Origin: Kiritimatiellia bacterium
Lineage (GTDB): Bacteria > Verrucomicrobiota > Kiritimatiellia > UBA8416 > YA12-FULL-48-11
DNA length: 64,000 bases
Reading direction: 5' to 3'
Assembly: GCA_028716365.1 (NCBI GenBank)
Contig: JAQUPZ010000007.1
Span: 273,361-337,360, forward strand
Shown piece by piece: positions 22,299 through 32,720 of the stretch. Both the position numbers and the translations under genes were made by a program. Position 1 is the stretch's first letter; each line of letters opens with the position of its first letter. The notes beneath the pieces were generated by a model that did not search any database, was not told the origin of the DNA, and saw only the letters and a list, made by a program, of their open reading frames with translations.

Positions 22299-23440
22299 TC
22301 AGTTATACCGGCCTTCGTCTTTGGCGGCTTCGATCATTGCCACGACATTTTCTCGCGGCGTCCCTTTTTCGAGGTAATCCGAGGTTGAGAAAATAAAACG
22401 TCCGCCGGGTTTACCAGTGCGGACGATTTGACGTGTTGCGGCATCCACTTCAGCAGGTGTTGCATGTTTCAGGAAATCAACCTGGTCGATATTACCAAGC
22501 AGGCAGATACGATTACCGATTGCCGCCTTGACTTCTGCCAGCCGGTTATCACCGCGGGGCGGTTCCGCAACCGTTTCCCAAACTGTCATGCCGAGCTCGC
22601 GGTAATTTTCGTACAATGTTTTGGCGTAACCACAGTTATGATATACGGTAAATTTACCTGTACCGTGGACGGCATTAATCACGCGTTTTTCGTACGGCTG
22701 GACAAAATTTCTGAAGAAATCCGAACTGGTAGTTGTGCTGTTGGCCATGTGTCCCTGGAACCCGATGCAATCGATCGCCGTTTCTGCCACGACAGTATTG
22801 TAGCTGCACATGGCATCAGCAACTTTGCCCATTAATTCGCGGTATAAAGTTTCGTTTTCATACGGCATTACATAAAAATTGTCCAGGCCGCACAAATCGG
22901 CACAGAAATTAAACGTTCCAGCCCATCCCCAGGGAGCAAGTACACCGCGAGTTCCGATAATCCGCTGCCAGGCGGAAGCGGTTTCGGATATCTCCCTGCG
23001 GTCCTGATCGCTCAGCGGTGGCATGTATTTAAGGAAACATTCCATGTCGTCACTGTCCTGTAACAGGTAGCGTACAACCATGAATCTGACTCCAGAGGTA
23101 GCTGCGCCGGACTCGGGACCGACTTCTTCCTGTGTCAGCGTCCGGCCGGGAGTGATAATTTCCGTTCGCCGACGAATCATGCCGTTTTCACGGGATTCGG
23201 AATTTCGAAGTTCCCAGCTGGTATAACTTCTTCGAAAGAAGTGGGGTGTTTCAAACGCGCGATGTTTGGCCATCAGGTCGAAATCCAGTTCGTTCGCGAG
23301 CTCAACTGCATCGATAACGCGGTCGAGTTTTGATTTTTGCGGATAGTACCATGAAAGGTATTCTTCCTGTACGAAAGGAGAAACCGGCACACGGTCCGGA
23401 ATCTCACCACGCAAGGTTGCCAGCAATCGTTCCCTGGATG

Positions 23441-23444
<4 letters not shown>
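22299..23444 (-). CDS. Uroporphyrinogen-decarboxylase-like methyltransferase family protein
   Basis: 381 residues. It resembles the URO-D fold family but lacks the N-terminal arginine motif of true HemE and has a YHNCG region suited to a zinc thiolate site, as in corrinoid methyltransferases such as MtaA. Later landmarks are LGNIDQVDFL and GGRFIFSTSD. PVC genomes carry many such paralogues beside sugar dehydrogenases, where their reaction is unknown. The start overlaps the stop of the upstream Gfo/Idh gene (ATGA, 23441-23444), so the two are translationally coupled and presumably act in one pathway. Confidence 0.78.
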
Positions 23445-24796
<1,352 letters not shown>

Positions 24797-24817
24797 AATG
24801 ATACTCCTTTCGATTTC

Positions 24818-24839
24818 TTGGACAGTTACAATACTCCAA
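24818..24839. promoter_or_regulatory. Inverted repeat upstream of the exported Gfo/Idh gene
   Basis: TTGGA (24818-24822), 12 bases, TCCAA (24835-24839), lying 22 bases before the start codon on the minus strand. It may be a regulator site, possibly for the AraC protein encoded just upstream. The short arms keep confidence low. Confidence 0.3.
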
Positions 24840-24895
24840 AACATGAAACGTATAAAATTTTAATAGCTAGCATTTCAAGCCATCTGTCGGTTCTG

Positions 24896-25792
24896 CTATT
24901 TCCGATTTTTCAGCCGTTTTTTCTTCGAGGACTTTTCGCTTCCGCCGGCTGGCAGACAATGGTGGGCAGTTGCTCCGAAGAACCGTTTGAATGCGCGACT
25001 GAAGTCATGCGGATGTCGATAACCAAGTTCGTAAGCAACCTGTTTGACCGAGGTATGTCCGGTTTCCAGTTTTGTCCGTGCCATTTGCATGCGCCATCTA
25101 AGCACAAACTGTTTCGGACTTTTGCCGGCATGTTTGTGGAAAAGGTCTTTTAAAGCTGTGGCCGAAATCTGCAGATACTCGCAAAGCCGTCGTATGGGAT
25201 CGCGTTCCATGGGGTTGTTTCGCAGAAATTCGATGGCTAATTTCATGCGGTATGGTGCGTTTGGCGTTTGTCTGCAGCCCATGATCCGGGCAAGGCAAAT
25301 GTCCAGGTCAAACCGTTCCTTCTGTAGAGACAGAAAGGCTATTTTGTCTGGGAAGGCAACTTCGCGAACACAGTTCGCATTAATTGTAACAAGATGACGA
25401 AGTGTAACCCGATCGGGTTTAAAGATCAGGTATTTAGCCGGCAGTGGCTGGAGTGCTGAATGCAACGGCGCTGTTCGCCAGACCCATGTGAGAATCTTAC
25501 ATCGTTTGAGGGGTTTGTCCGTCCAGCCATACGCACAATCGGGGTGTATTATCATGACACTACCGGTCGGTATCCTTTGTGAACCGTTTTTGGTCGTCAA
25601 TTGTGGAGTTCCTTCGAGGACGGCCATGTATACCCACCCGTCGTGCATTGCGATAGGGATGGGGTTTTCCGCAAACCAGCGATGTCCCCACGAGAGGTAT
25701 AGCAGGTCCCAGCCTTCCGGGTTTTCGGGAAGCCATCGTGGCCGTCCTACCGGCGGCAGATAAATAAGACGCGGATATACCTTTTCGGCCAT
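24896..25792 (-). CDS. AraC-family transcriptional regulator
   Basis: 298 residues with GGAAG five bases before the ATG. Residues ~10-110 look like the cupin ligand-binding domain of AraC (MHDGWVYMAVLEGTPQL, SVMIIHPDCAYGW). Residues ~190-290 form the two helix-turn-helix motifs, with KLETGHTSVKQVAYELGY and the signature RHPHDFSRAFKRFFGATAHH. It probably senses a sugar and activates the adjacent Gfo/Idh-UroD pair. Its own promoter region holds copy C of the shared element, so it may be autoregulated or belong to the same regulon. Confidence 0.88.
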   Translation of the reverse strand: MAEKVYPRLIYLPPVGRPRWLPENPEGWDLLYLSWGHRWFAENPIPIAMHDGWVYMAVLEGTPQLTTKNGSQRIPTGSVMIIHPDCAYGWTDKPLKRCKILTWVWRTAPLHSALQPLPAKYLIFKPDRVTLRHLVTINANCVREVAFPDKIAFLSLQKERFDLDICLARIMGCRQTPNAPYRMKLAIEFLRNNPMERDPIRRLCEYLQISATALKDLFHKHAGKSPKQFVLRWRMQMARTKLETGHTSVKQVAYELGYRHPHDFSRAFKRFFGATAHHCLPAGGSEKSSKKKRLKNRK

Positions 25793-25871
25793 ATTGACTT
25801 CCGGTCATCACTGCGATTCGCAAATTACAAACGTAAGATTAGTACATCATCTCTCTGCAAAATTATTTTAT

Positions 25872-25909
25872 AATTCTGGCACTGCAATACCGCAGGTGTC
25901 AACGGCCAA
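25872..25909 (-). promoter_or_regulatory. Shared promoter-like element, copy C
   Basis: On the minus strand GCCGTTGACAC spans 25906-25896, then 17 bases, then CAGAATT at 25878-25872; as a promoter it reads TTGACA-N18-CAGAAT. The CAGAATT box ends 79 bases before the AraC start at 25792. The 11-mer and 7-mer are identical to copies A and B. A TATAAA follows directly after the box. Confidence 0.6.
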
Positions 25910-25996
25910 AAAAAGATCATTTCTTCTGTTGACGTTACAGTCGAGTTGCAGTAATGTTACTCGTATCACTAATGGTACTAATAAAAGGAGACCTCT

Positions 25997-27496
25997 ATGA
26001 GTCACAACTGTTGTACATGTCTGTCGCGCCGTCAGTGTCTTGGTCTGCTGTCGTCTGCCGCTATTGGTCTGACACTTGGGAAGGAGTCTCAAGCCTCGCT
26101 GTGGGGTTCCCGAAAACCAGCACCTGATTATGTTGATATAGACAAGATTCGTCCGCATCCCAAAGTATGTGTTGCGTATGCAGTTCTTGAAGAGAAACGG
26201 CCATACTGGCTCGGCTGGCCGGGAACATCGTATGATCTGGATGCCCGCCAGAAAGAATATAAGGCAAAATTTGATGATTCATGCAAACGTCTCGGCATTG
26301 ATGCAGAATGTGAACCACAACCTATTAATAATGACGACGGTGTTACAGCTTTCATTAATAAATTAAAGGATAAGAAGCCTGATGGGGTATTCATAACACT
26401 TCAAAGTATTTTTGACTGGCCGAGAATCAAGAAAATTCACGGTGAAGCCGGGGTACCGGTAATTGTTTTTGCGCCTGTTGGAGTCTGTTTTACAGGGCAT
26501 GTTCGCGATATCTCGCATCAGATAGGTGCTTATGTTGTTTCATCTCTTGATTGGTCTGCAGCTGAGGACGGCCTGCGGATGATCCGCGCGAAAAGGATGT
26601 ACGAGGAAACGCGTGTTTTGTGGATACGTTCCGACAAGCGCGCAGATACCGTAATGGACAAGCTGGGCATGAAGATAAGGGCGATTCCACGAAATACGTT
26701 CAACGAGCTGTTTGATAAAATGCCTGAAAATGAGGAAGTAAAAGATGTATCCGCGGACATGCGGCATGCTGCAAAAAGAATTGTGGAACCGACGAAGCAG
26801 GACTGTCTTAATGCCGCACGTGTCTATACGACGGCGAAACGCCTGATGGCGGATGAACAGGCAAATGCACTGTCGATGGATTGCCTGGGAATGGTCAGTT
26901 CCAAGGTCATGCCAACGCCGCCTTGCGGAGCGTGGGCAAGATTCCAGGATGAAGGTATTACCGCTGGTTGTGAAGCGGACATGCACGGGGCAATTTCGCT
27001 GATGTTGTCCAGCTACCTGCTGGGAAGGCCTGGTTATATGAACGATCCGGTACCCGAGACCGCTAAAAATCTGCTAATTGCCTCGCACTGTGTGTCTGGC
27101 ACCAGGATCCGTGGTTTTGACAAGCCGTCGGTCACGCATATTCTGCGGAGCCATTCTGAATCGAACCTGGGTGTGTCGATTCAGGTGATATGGCCTGTTG
27201 GTGAACCGGTTACTTTGTTGAATTTGTCCAGTCCACCAAATGAAATAATAGTTGATACAGGAACCGTTGTTGGTAACGTGGATACGCCCCCGGCAGGTGG
27301 ATGCCGTACCTCGGTTGAGATCCGGATGGATAACGTGGAAGATGCAAGAGACGTGAAAGGTTTCCACCAGGTGGTTGTGCTGGGGAACCATAAGCGTATT
27401 GTTGAAGGTTTCTGTCAGCTTTATGGCATAAATGTTGTTCGCTCACCGGAGCATTCTGATTATCAGAAAAAAGAACCGGCCAAGCCGAAAGCCTGA
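25997..27496 (+). CDS. Tat-exported L-fucose/L-arabinose-isomerase-like protein (paralogue 1)
   Basis: 499 residues with AAAAGGAG before the ATG. The Tat-type start contains LSRRQCLGLL and several Cys residues. The N-terminal domain resembles the Rossmann-like domains of sugar isomerases. The C-terminal part shows the fucose-isomerase-like pattern PPCGAWARFQDEGITAGCEAD, then LLGRPGYMNDP and a conserved SHC. Glu and Asp here are candidate metal ligands. True FucI and AraA are cytoplasmic, so an exported version is unusual. Its paralogue follows 134 bases downstream. Confidence 0.72.
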   Translation: MSHNCCTCLSRRQCLGLLSSAAIGLTLGKESQASLWGSRKPAPDYVDIDKIRPHPKVCVAYAVLEEKRPYWLGWPGTSYDLDARQKEYKAKFDDSCKRLGIDAECEPQPINNDDGVTAFINKLKDKKPDGVFITLQSIFDWPRIKKIHGEAGVPVIVFAPVGVCFTGHVRDISHQIGAYVVSSLDWSAAEDGLRMIRAKRMYEETRVLWIRSDKRADTVMDKLGMKIRAIPRNTFNELFDKMPENEEVKDVSADMRHAAKRIVEPTKQDCLNAARVYTTAKRLMADEQANALSMDCLGMVSSKVMPTPPCGAWARFQDEGITAGCEADMHGAISLMLSSYLLGRPGYMNDPVPETAKNLLIASHCVSGTRIRGFDKPSVTHILRSHSESNLGVSIQVIWPVGEPVTLLNLSSPPNEIIVDTGTVVGNVDTPPAGGCRTSVEIRMDNVEDARDVKGFHQVVVLGNHKRIVEGFCQLYGINVVRSPEHSDYQKKEPAKPKA

Positions 27497-27630
27497 GATT
27501 AACAACGACTGGTTTTGCTTGTTTTTAACTGGAACAAAGTACTGGGGCCGGGAGGAATTGTTTGTATGGGACTTCAGTTTCTGGTCATAGCTACAAGGGG
27601 AAAAGACATAAAAAGAAAAAGGAGATTACC

Positions 27631-29193
27631 ATGCAGAAAAGTGGTGTTGGTTTTGGATGTAGGGCTTGTGGATTGAGTCGGCGTCAATTTTTGTCCGGAT
27701 GTGCGGCCTGCATCGGCAGCGCTGGACTTGTACTGCCAGTCCGGAATCTGATTGCAGCAGATGATGCCGGAAAAATCCGCATTCATATTGTGTATTCACT
27801 TCATGGGCCGAAACAGGAAAGACCTGACTGGCCGAACAAGGGATTTGATTTTGTCCCCGTCATGGATCGAATCAAAAGTGAACTGACGAAAAGTTGTCCC
27901 GGCTTTGAGTTTGTTTCTTCGATGGCCACCGGGGAAGCCGAAGCCAAAAAGATTCTGGAAGATGATAAATCAAAGAACTTTGATGGTTATCTTGTTTATC
28001 AAATGAACTGCTGGAATAAAGTGGTTCAGACAATAGCGACCTCGGGCAAACCGGTACTTTATGCCGACTTCCAGTTTGGCGGAAGTGGCGGTTTCCTGGT
28101 TTACACGGCTGGATTCATCCGTAAAAATGCCTCGAACGTTGGTTTTGTTGCTTCGTCGCGGATTGAGGACCTCGTTGAAGCGGTAAAGTGTTTTGAACTC
28201 GTGAAAAAAGGCGGCTCGATCTCCGATTTTACAGCGGCCACCGCCAAGGTACGAATGAACAAAACTCCAAAGCCAGGTGATCTAACCTGCAAACCGGACA
28301 AACTGAAGTGCCTTTCAACCGATGAGTGTCTCAAGAAGATGAAGGAATCAAAGATACTTGCCGTCCGCAGTAATACGCCGGGACCGTCCAGCACTGTACT
28401 GGGTATACCGCTCGTTAATCTGGCATTCTCGGAAATTAACGAGGCATGGAAAGCGGCGGACAAAAATGAATCCCGTGCTGTTGCCGATCGCTGGCAGAAG
28501 ACTGCAGCGACTGTTGTTGATGTCAGCAGGGAAACCCTTGAGACCTCTGCGGCAATGTATCTCGGGATGAAATCGGTATTGAAGAAACACGGAGCAAATG
28601 CCATAACGATTAACTGCCTGGGCGGTTTTTATGGAGGGCATATCCATGCCTATCCGTGTCTTGGGTTCTACGAATTATTGAATGAAGGGCTGGTAGGGGC
28701 ATGCGAATGCGATGTTCGCTCCACAGCCACGATGGTTGCGATGACAGCGTTAACCCAGGGGCGCCCTGGTTATATTTCTGATCCTATAATTGATACCGCA
28801 AAGGGGCATATTGTTTATGCGCACTGCGTGGCTTCGAATAAGGCTTTTGGACCGCAGGGGGAAACAAATCCGTTCCAGATTCTTACGCACTCTGAAGATC
28901 GGCAAGGTGCGTCGGTACGTTCGGTATTGCCGGTAGGTTATCTTACTTCAACCCTTGAAGCCGACCAGGGACGTAAGGAAATTCTCTTTCACCGGAGCCG
29001 GGCGGTGGCAAATGATCCAGATGATCGTGCCTGCCGTACGAAGCTGGCCGGGGAACCTCTTGGTGATATAGAAAAACTTTTCACTTCGTGGGACCAATGG
29101 GGCTGGCACCGGGTCACATATTATGGTGATCTCAAGGACCCCGTCTACGCTCTGGCAGATGCGATGGGTTTCAAAGTTGTTGAAGAGGCATAA
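27631..29193 (+). CDS. Tat-exported L-fucose/L-arabinose-isomerase-like protein (paralogue 2)
   Basis: About 520 residues from the ATG at 27631, preceded by AAAAAGGAG; the frame is open upstream but without a better start. The Tat signal LSRRQFLSG sits in a Cys-rich leader (GCRACGLSRR). The C-terminal region parallels paralogue 1: NCLGGFYGG, then NEGLVGACECD, TQGRPGYISDP and AHCVAS, so both belong to one family. Divergence is high, suggesting different substrates. The IclR regulator gene follows 11 bases later and may control both. Confidence 0.74.
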   Translation: MQKSGVGFGCRACGLSRRQFLSGCAACIGSAGLVLPVRNLIAADDAGKIRIHIVYSLHGPKQERPDWPNKGFDFVPVMDRIKSELTKSCPGFEFVSSMATGEAEAKKILEDDKSKNFDGYLVYQMNCWNKVVQTIATSGKPVLYADFQFGGSGGFLVYTAGFIRKNASNVGFVASSRIEDLVEAVKCFELVKKGGSISDFTAATAKVRMNKTPKPGDLTCKPDKLKCLSTDECLKKMKESKILAVRSNTPGPSSTVLGIPLVNLAFSEINEAWKAADKNESRAVADRWQKTAATVVDVSRETLETSAAMYLGMKSVLKKHGANAITINCLGGFYGGHIHAYPCLGFYELLNEGLVGACECDVRSTATMVAMTALTQGRPGYISDPIIDTAKGHIVYAHCVASNKAFGPQGETNPFQILTHSEDRQGASVRSVLPVGYLTSTLEADQGRKEILFHRSRAVANDPDDRACRTKLAGEPLGDIEKLFTSWDQWGWHRVTYYGDLKDPVYALADAMGFKVVEEA

Positions 29194-29204
29194 ATATTCT
29201 GTTT

Positions 29205-30026
29205 ATGACAAATAGAAAACATCGATCAGGACGACCAGTGCCGGTTGGTACAGATAGTGAAAAGAATGGTTGTGTTACACCGGCGCTGGATCGCGGGCTT
29301 GCAGTACTGGAATTGCTGGTTAATTGTAATACTCCGTTACGTGCCATTGATATGGCCCAGGAGTTGAAAATACCAAAGGGTAGTCTTGGCCGTATTCTCA
29401 AGAACCTGGTGGATCGTGGTTACCTGGAACGTGATGACCGGACCATGACTTTTACCCTTACGTCGAAGTTGCTGACCATGGGCAGTTTGACGGTGTGCGA
29501 GAGCCATCTGATTGAAAAATCGCTGGATGTCATGAGGGACCTTCGTGACCAGACACTGGAAATGGTCATGATCCAGGTTCCATTGAATGATCTGGAAGGC
29601 GTTGTGCTGAACACCATACCTTCCCGTCACCAGGTCCGGCTGATGGTTGATCCGGGTACTCATTTTGAATTTCACAACACTGCCCCGGGAAAATCTATTC
29701 TGGCTTTTCTACCGGAAAAAGATTTTGAACGGATCATTGCGGGTATCAAACTTACTCGAACTACGGATAGAACGATTACGAGCAAGGAAGAGCTTCGCCG
29801 AGAGATAGAGGAAACACGCGAACGCGGATATGCCATGGATAAGGGGGAATGTGTTGAAGGTATTTTCTGCGTCAGTGCTCCAATCTATGACAGGAATAAG
29901 CACCTCGCGGCTACTTTGACGATGACGGGGCCATCGACCCGTTTATCGGTTACAAAATTGAAAGAAATGGCTCCACTGGTTATTGCACATGCCAACGAGA
30001 TATCACGCCGTTTAGGATATGTGTAA
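29205..30026 (+). CDS. IclR-family transcriptional regulator
   Basis: 273 residues. The N-terminal winged helix-turn-helix (TPALDRGLAVLELL ... RAIDMAQELKIPKGSLGRILKNL) is followed by the IclR effector domain from ~110 on, with HFEFHNTAPGKSILAFL and GYAMDKGECVEGIFCVSAPI, both typical of the ligand pocket. It lies 11 bases after the isomerase-like gene, so it is probably in that operon. IclR regulators usually respond to small acids or sugar derivatives. Inverted repeats lie 100-130 bases downstream, before the deacetylase gene. Confidence 0.9.
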   Translation: MTNRKHRSGRPVPVGTDSEKNGCVTPALDRGLAVLELLVNCNTPLRAIDMAQELKIPKGSLGRILKNLVDRGYLERDDRTMTFTLTSKLLTMGSLTVCESHLIEKSLDVMRDLRDQTLEMVMIQVPLNDLEGVVLNTIPSRHQVRLMVDPGTHFEFHNTAPGKSILAFLPEKDFERIIAGIKLTRTTDRTITSKEELRREIEETRERGYAMDKGECVEGIFCVSAPIYDRNKHLAATLTMTGPSTRLSVTKLKEMAPLVIAHANEISRRLGYV

Positions 30027-30124
30027 GTCAATTTTGCGCCCTTAAAACCGAAAAATTGATTCCTCTGCACGTGATGTTAATACCTTGCAATTATATTCAT
30101 TCGGTATTGCGAAATGAGGTTTAG

Positions 30125-30157
30125 GGTCAACGAGAGGGATCAATAAGACTGTTGACC
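30125..30157. promoter_or_regulatory. GGTCAAC/GTTGACC inverted repeat with possible promoter
   Basis: GGTCAAC at 30125-30131 and GTTGACC at 30151-30157 are perfect inverted 7-mers 19 bases apart. The right arm supplies TTGACC (30152-30157), followed 17 bases later by TTAAAA, a plausible promoter for the LmbE gene at 30252. A regulator bound to the repeat would cover the -35. The IclR protein encoded just upstream is a candidate. Confidence 0.35.
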
Positions 30158-30251
30158 TCATCCACTTCAAACTGTTAAAAACATACATAATTTGGTCAAA
30201 TCAGCATTAGAAATTTTAACAACGAGTATATCTCAGAAATGGAGAAAACTG

Positions 30252-31226
30252 GTGAAAAATAAAACTGTTGGTTCAATGATATTTGTTTCGGTAACAGCGT
30301 TGTTGATGTTTGTATTGTGCAATAGTCCAGTTTATGCGGCACAAGGGGATTTGTCCACTTCTCCTCTTGCCAGTGAACGGGCTTCTGCTGTGACTTCGGC
30401 TGAAAAGGGTAAGTTACGTATCATTGCTTTTGGCGCACATCCTGATGATTGCGAAATCAGGGCAGGTGGCGTGGCGGCAATGTGGGCGGCCAAGGGGCAT
30501 AAGGTCAAATTTGTTTCGACCACCAATGGAGATGTTGGCCACTGGAAAAGTGCAGGTGGTCCGCTTGCCGTCCGGCGTCTGGCAGAGGTTAGAGAAGCGG
30601 CCAAAATTCTTGGCATCGAAACTGAGGTACTTGATATTCACGATGGTGAACTTATGCCCACCCTGGAAAACAGGCGCACAATTACAAGGATGATCCGGGA
30701 ATGGAAAGCAGATATTGTTCTCGCGCATCGTTCTAATGATTACCATCCGGATCATCGTTATACAGGTATCCTGGTGCAGGATGCGGCGTTTATGGTGACA
30801 GTTCCTTTCTTCTGTCCGGATGTGCCGCACCTTTCCGCAAACCCGATCTTTCTGTATTTTTCCGATAATTTTCAAAAACCTAATCCTTTCCAACCAGACA
30901 TAGTAGTTTCACTCGACAGTATAATTGATAAAAAGTTGGACGCCCTTCTTACGCTCGAATCGCAATTTATAGAAGGTTGTGTTTCCGGACACGAGGGATT
31001 GATTCCCAAGAATGAACAGGAACGTGTTGTCCGTTTCAATACAGTTCGTAATAGTTTTCGAGGTCGGTTCGAATCCATAGCCAGTAAATACCGGTCTAAG
31101 CTGGTCGAGATGTACGGTGAAGAAGCAGGCGGGAAAGTTAAATGTGCTGAGGCGTTTGAGCTTTGTGAATACGGCCGTCGGCCATCAATTACCGATCTTA
31201 AAAAAGTTTTTGGGATCACAAATTAA
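30252..31226 (+). CDS. Secreted LmbE/PIG-L-type deacetylase
   Basis: About 324 residues. GTG 30252 is preferred over the upstream TTG 30192 because GGAG lies seven bases before it and it opens a good signal peptide (cleavage near VYAAQ). The zinc site signature FGAHPDDCEIRAGG is followed by TNGDVGHW and by HRSNDYHPDHR, which supplies the second His set. The family removes N-acetyl groups from GlcNAc-type sugars. Exported members occur in PVC carbohydrate loci, so this may act on acetylated amino sugars outside the cytoplasm. Confidence 0.85.
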   Translation: MKNKTVGSMIFVSVTALLMFVLCNSPVYAAQGDLSTSPLASERASAVTSAEKGKLRIIAFGAHPDDCEIRAGGVAAMWAAKGHKVKFVSTTNGDVGHWKSAGGPLAVRRLAEVREAAKILGIETEVLDIHDGELMPTLENRRTITRMIREWKADIVLAHRSNDYHPDHRYTGILVQDAAFMVTVPFFCPDVPHLSANPIFLYFSDNFQKPNPFQPDIVVSLDSIIDKKLDALLTLESQFIEGCVSGHEGLIPKNEQERVVRFNTVRNSFRGRFESIASKYRSKLVEMYGEEAGGKVKCAEAFELCEYGRRPSITDLKKVFGITN

Positions 31227-31304
31227 TCAAACCAATAATTTTTACTGCTGAATCAGAAGTATCGGGGCGAGAGAAAATCTGATCCGGTTTTCATGTAGAT
31301 TGTG

Positions 31305-31333
31305 ATGTTGACTGTTGAAGTTGTATTCAACAT
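31305..31333. promoter_or_regulatory. Nested inverted repeat before the third Gfo/Idh gene
   Basis: TGTTGAA (31313-31319) and TTCAACA (31326-31332) are perfect arms with a 6-base spacer, and an outer ATGTTGA (31305-31311) pairs alternatively with TCAACAT (31327-31333). It ends 23 bases before the start codon. It could be an operator or an RNA hairpin close to the ribosome site. Confidence 0.4.
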
Positions 31334-31355
31334 TTGAATGGGAGGGTATGATGTC

Positions 31356-32648
31356 ATGAAGGAAGTGAAACCTTTGCGAATAGCATGTATTGGTTGTGGA
31401 GCAAGAGCACAGACCTATACGCAACTGATGGTCAAGCGACCGGATCGTTTCCAGGTTGTTGCGGGTGCCGATCTCGTACCGGAACGTGTAGAAAAAATGC
31501 GTAAAATATCGAATAATCCTGGATTCCAGGGTTTTTCAGATATTGACAAATTGTTTGCGGTAAAGAATCTTGCAGACGTGATTATTATCGCCACTCAGGA
31601 TAATTATCACTACATCCCATGCGGTCGCGCACTGGAGCTTGGTTATAATGTTCTGCTGGAAAAGCCAATTGCAACGCAGGTTGACCAGGTGCTTGAAGTC
31701 GAACGTCTCGCCCTCAGGGCGAACCGGCGCGTGATGGTTTGTTTTGTTCTGCGTTTTGCGGCGTTCTACCGGAAGGTGAAGGAGATCATTGATTCCGGTG
31801 CGCTGGGTGAGATTGTTTCCATCCAGGCCAATGAGGGTGTGATGCCCTGGCACCAGGCGCATTCATTTGTCCGTGGCCACTGGTCTGTTGTTGGCAAAAG
31901 TTCGCCCATGATTCTTTCGAAGTGCTGCCATGACACCGATATTGTCTACTGGCTGGTGGGACGTCGTTGCAGGAAGATAGCCAGTTTTGGATCACTTGAA
32001 TACTTCCGTTCTGAACGTGCACCGGCAGGAGCGCCAGCCCGGTGTACGGATGGCTGTCCTGTGGGCAAGGAATGTCCTTATAACGCTCTTCGTTATGCCG
32101 GTGATATGCGGGATCCATGGCTGGGTATGGTGTATGACCGTGCGCAGGAAGCCAGCCCCGAAGCAATTACTTCCTGGCTGAAGACAAGTCCATGGGGCCG
32201 TTGCGTATATCATTGTGATAATGATGCAGTAGACCGGCAGGTGCTTGCGATGGAATTTGAGGGCGGTGTGACAGGAACCTTCACGATGACAGCTTTTGCA
32301 TATGGCCGCCATATAGAGGTCTACGGCACGCGTGGTGTTCTCAAGGGAGGAGAAACGTATCGTCAACATTTTGGTTCACACTTGGTATTGATTCCGCACG
32401 AAGGAGAGGTCAGCCGTTATACAGTTCAAGCTGAAGATGGCGGTTACGAATTACATGGCGGTGGAGATCCGGGCCTGGTCAACGCGCTCTATGAAGAAAT
32501 GACAAAACCTGATGGCGCACCGCTGGAAGCGGCCATTTCTTCGACAGTTCACGGTCATATTATTGGTTTTGCTGCAGAAGAAGCGCGTCAAACTGGACAA
32601 ACTGTTGATATTGAACAATTTCAGAAAATGCATCTGAAGAAAAAGTAG
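31356..32648 (+). CDS. Gfo/Idh/MocA-family oxidoreductase with Cys motif
   Basis: About 430 residues from the ATG at 31356, after GGAGGG; ATG 31338 precedes that ribosome site and is less likely. No signal peptide. The Rossmann start LRIACIGCGARAQTY, the signature LEKPIATQ and CCHDTDIVYWL (catalytic region) are clear. Between them and the end lies a cysteine cluster RCTDGCPVGKECPYNA near residue 230, characteristic of one Gfo/Idh subgroup and possibly a zinc site. It is the third member of the family in this window; the substrate is unknown. Confidence 0.87.
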   Translation: MKEVKPLRIACIGCGARAQTYTQLMVKRPDRFQVVAGADLVPERVEKMRKISNNPGFQGFSDIDKLFAVKNLADVIIIATQDNYHYIPCGRALELGYNVLLEKPIATQVDQVLEVERLALRANRRVMVCFVLRFAAFYRKVKEIIDSGALGEIVSIQANEGVMPWHQAHSFVRGHWSVVGKSSPMILSKCCHDTDIVYWLVGRRCRKIASFGSLEYFRSERAPAGAPARCTDGCPVGKECPYNALRYAGDMRDPWLGMVYDRAQEASPEAITSWLKTSPWGRCVYHCDNDAVDRQVLAMEFEGGVTGTFTMTAFAYGRHIEVYGTRGVLKGGETYRQHFGSHLVLIPHEGEVSRYTVQAEDGGYELHGGGDPGLVNALYEEMTKPDGAPLEAAISSTVHGHIIGFAAEEARQTGQTVDIEQFQKMHLKKK

Positions 32649-32720
32649 TACGTAATAAAAATCGCATAAAAATCTGTTACTTAACGTGTTGGAACATAGA
32701 AACTCTCTGGTGAATAAAAT

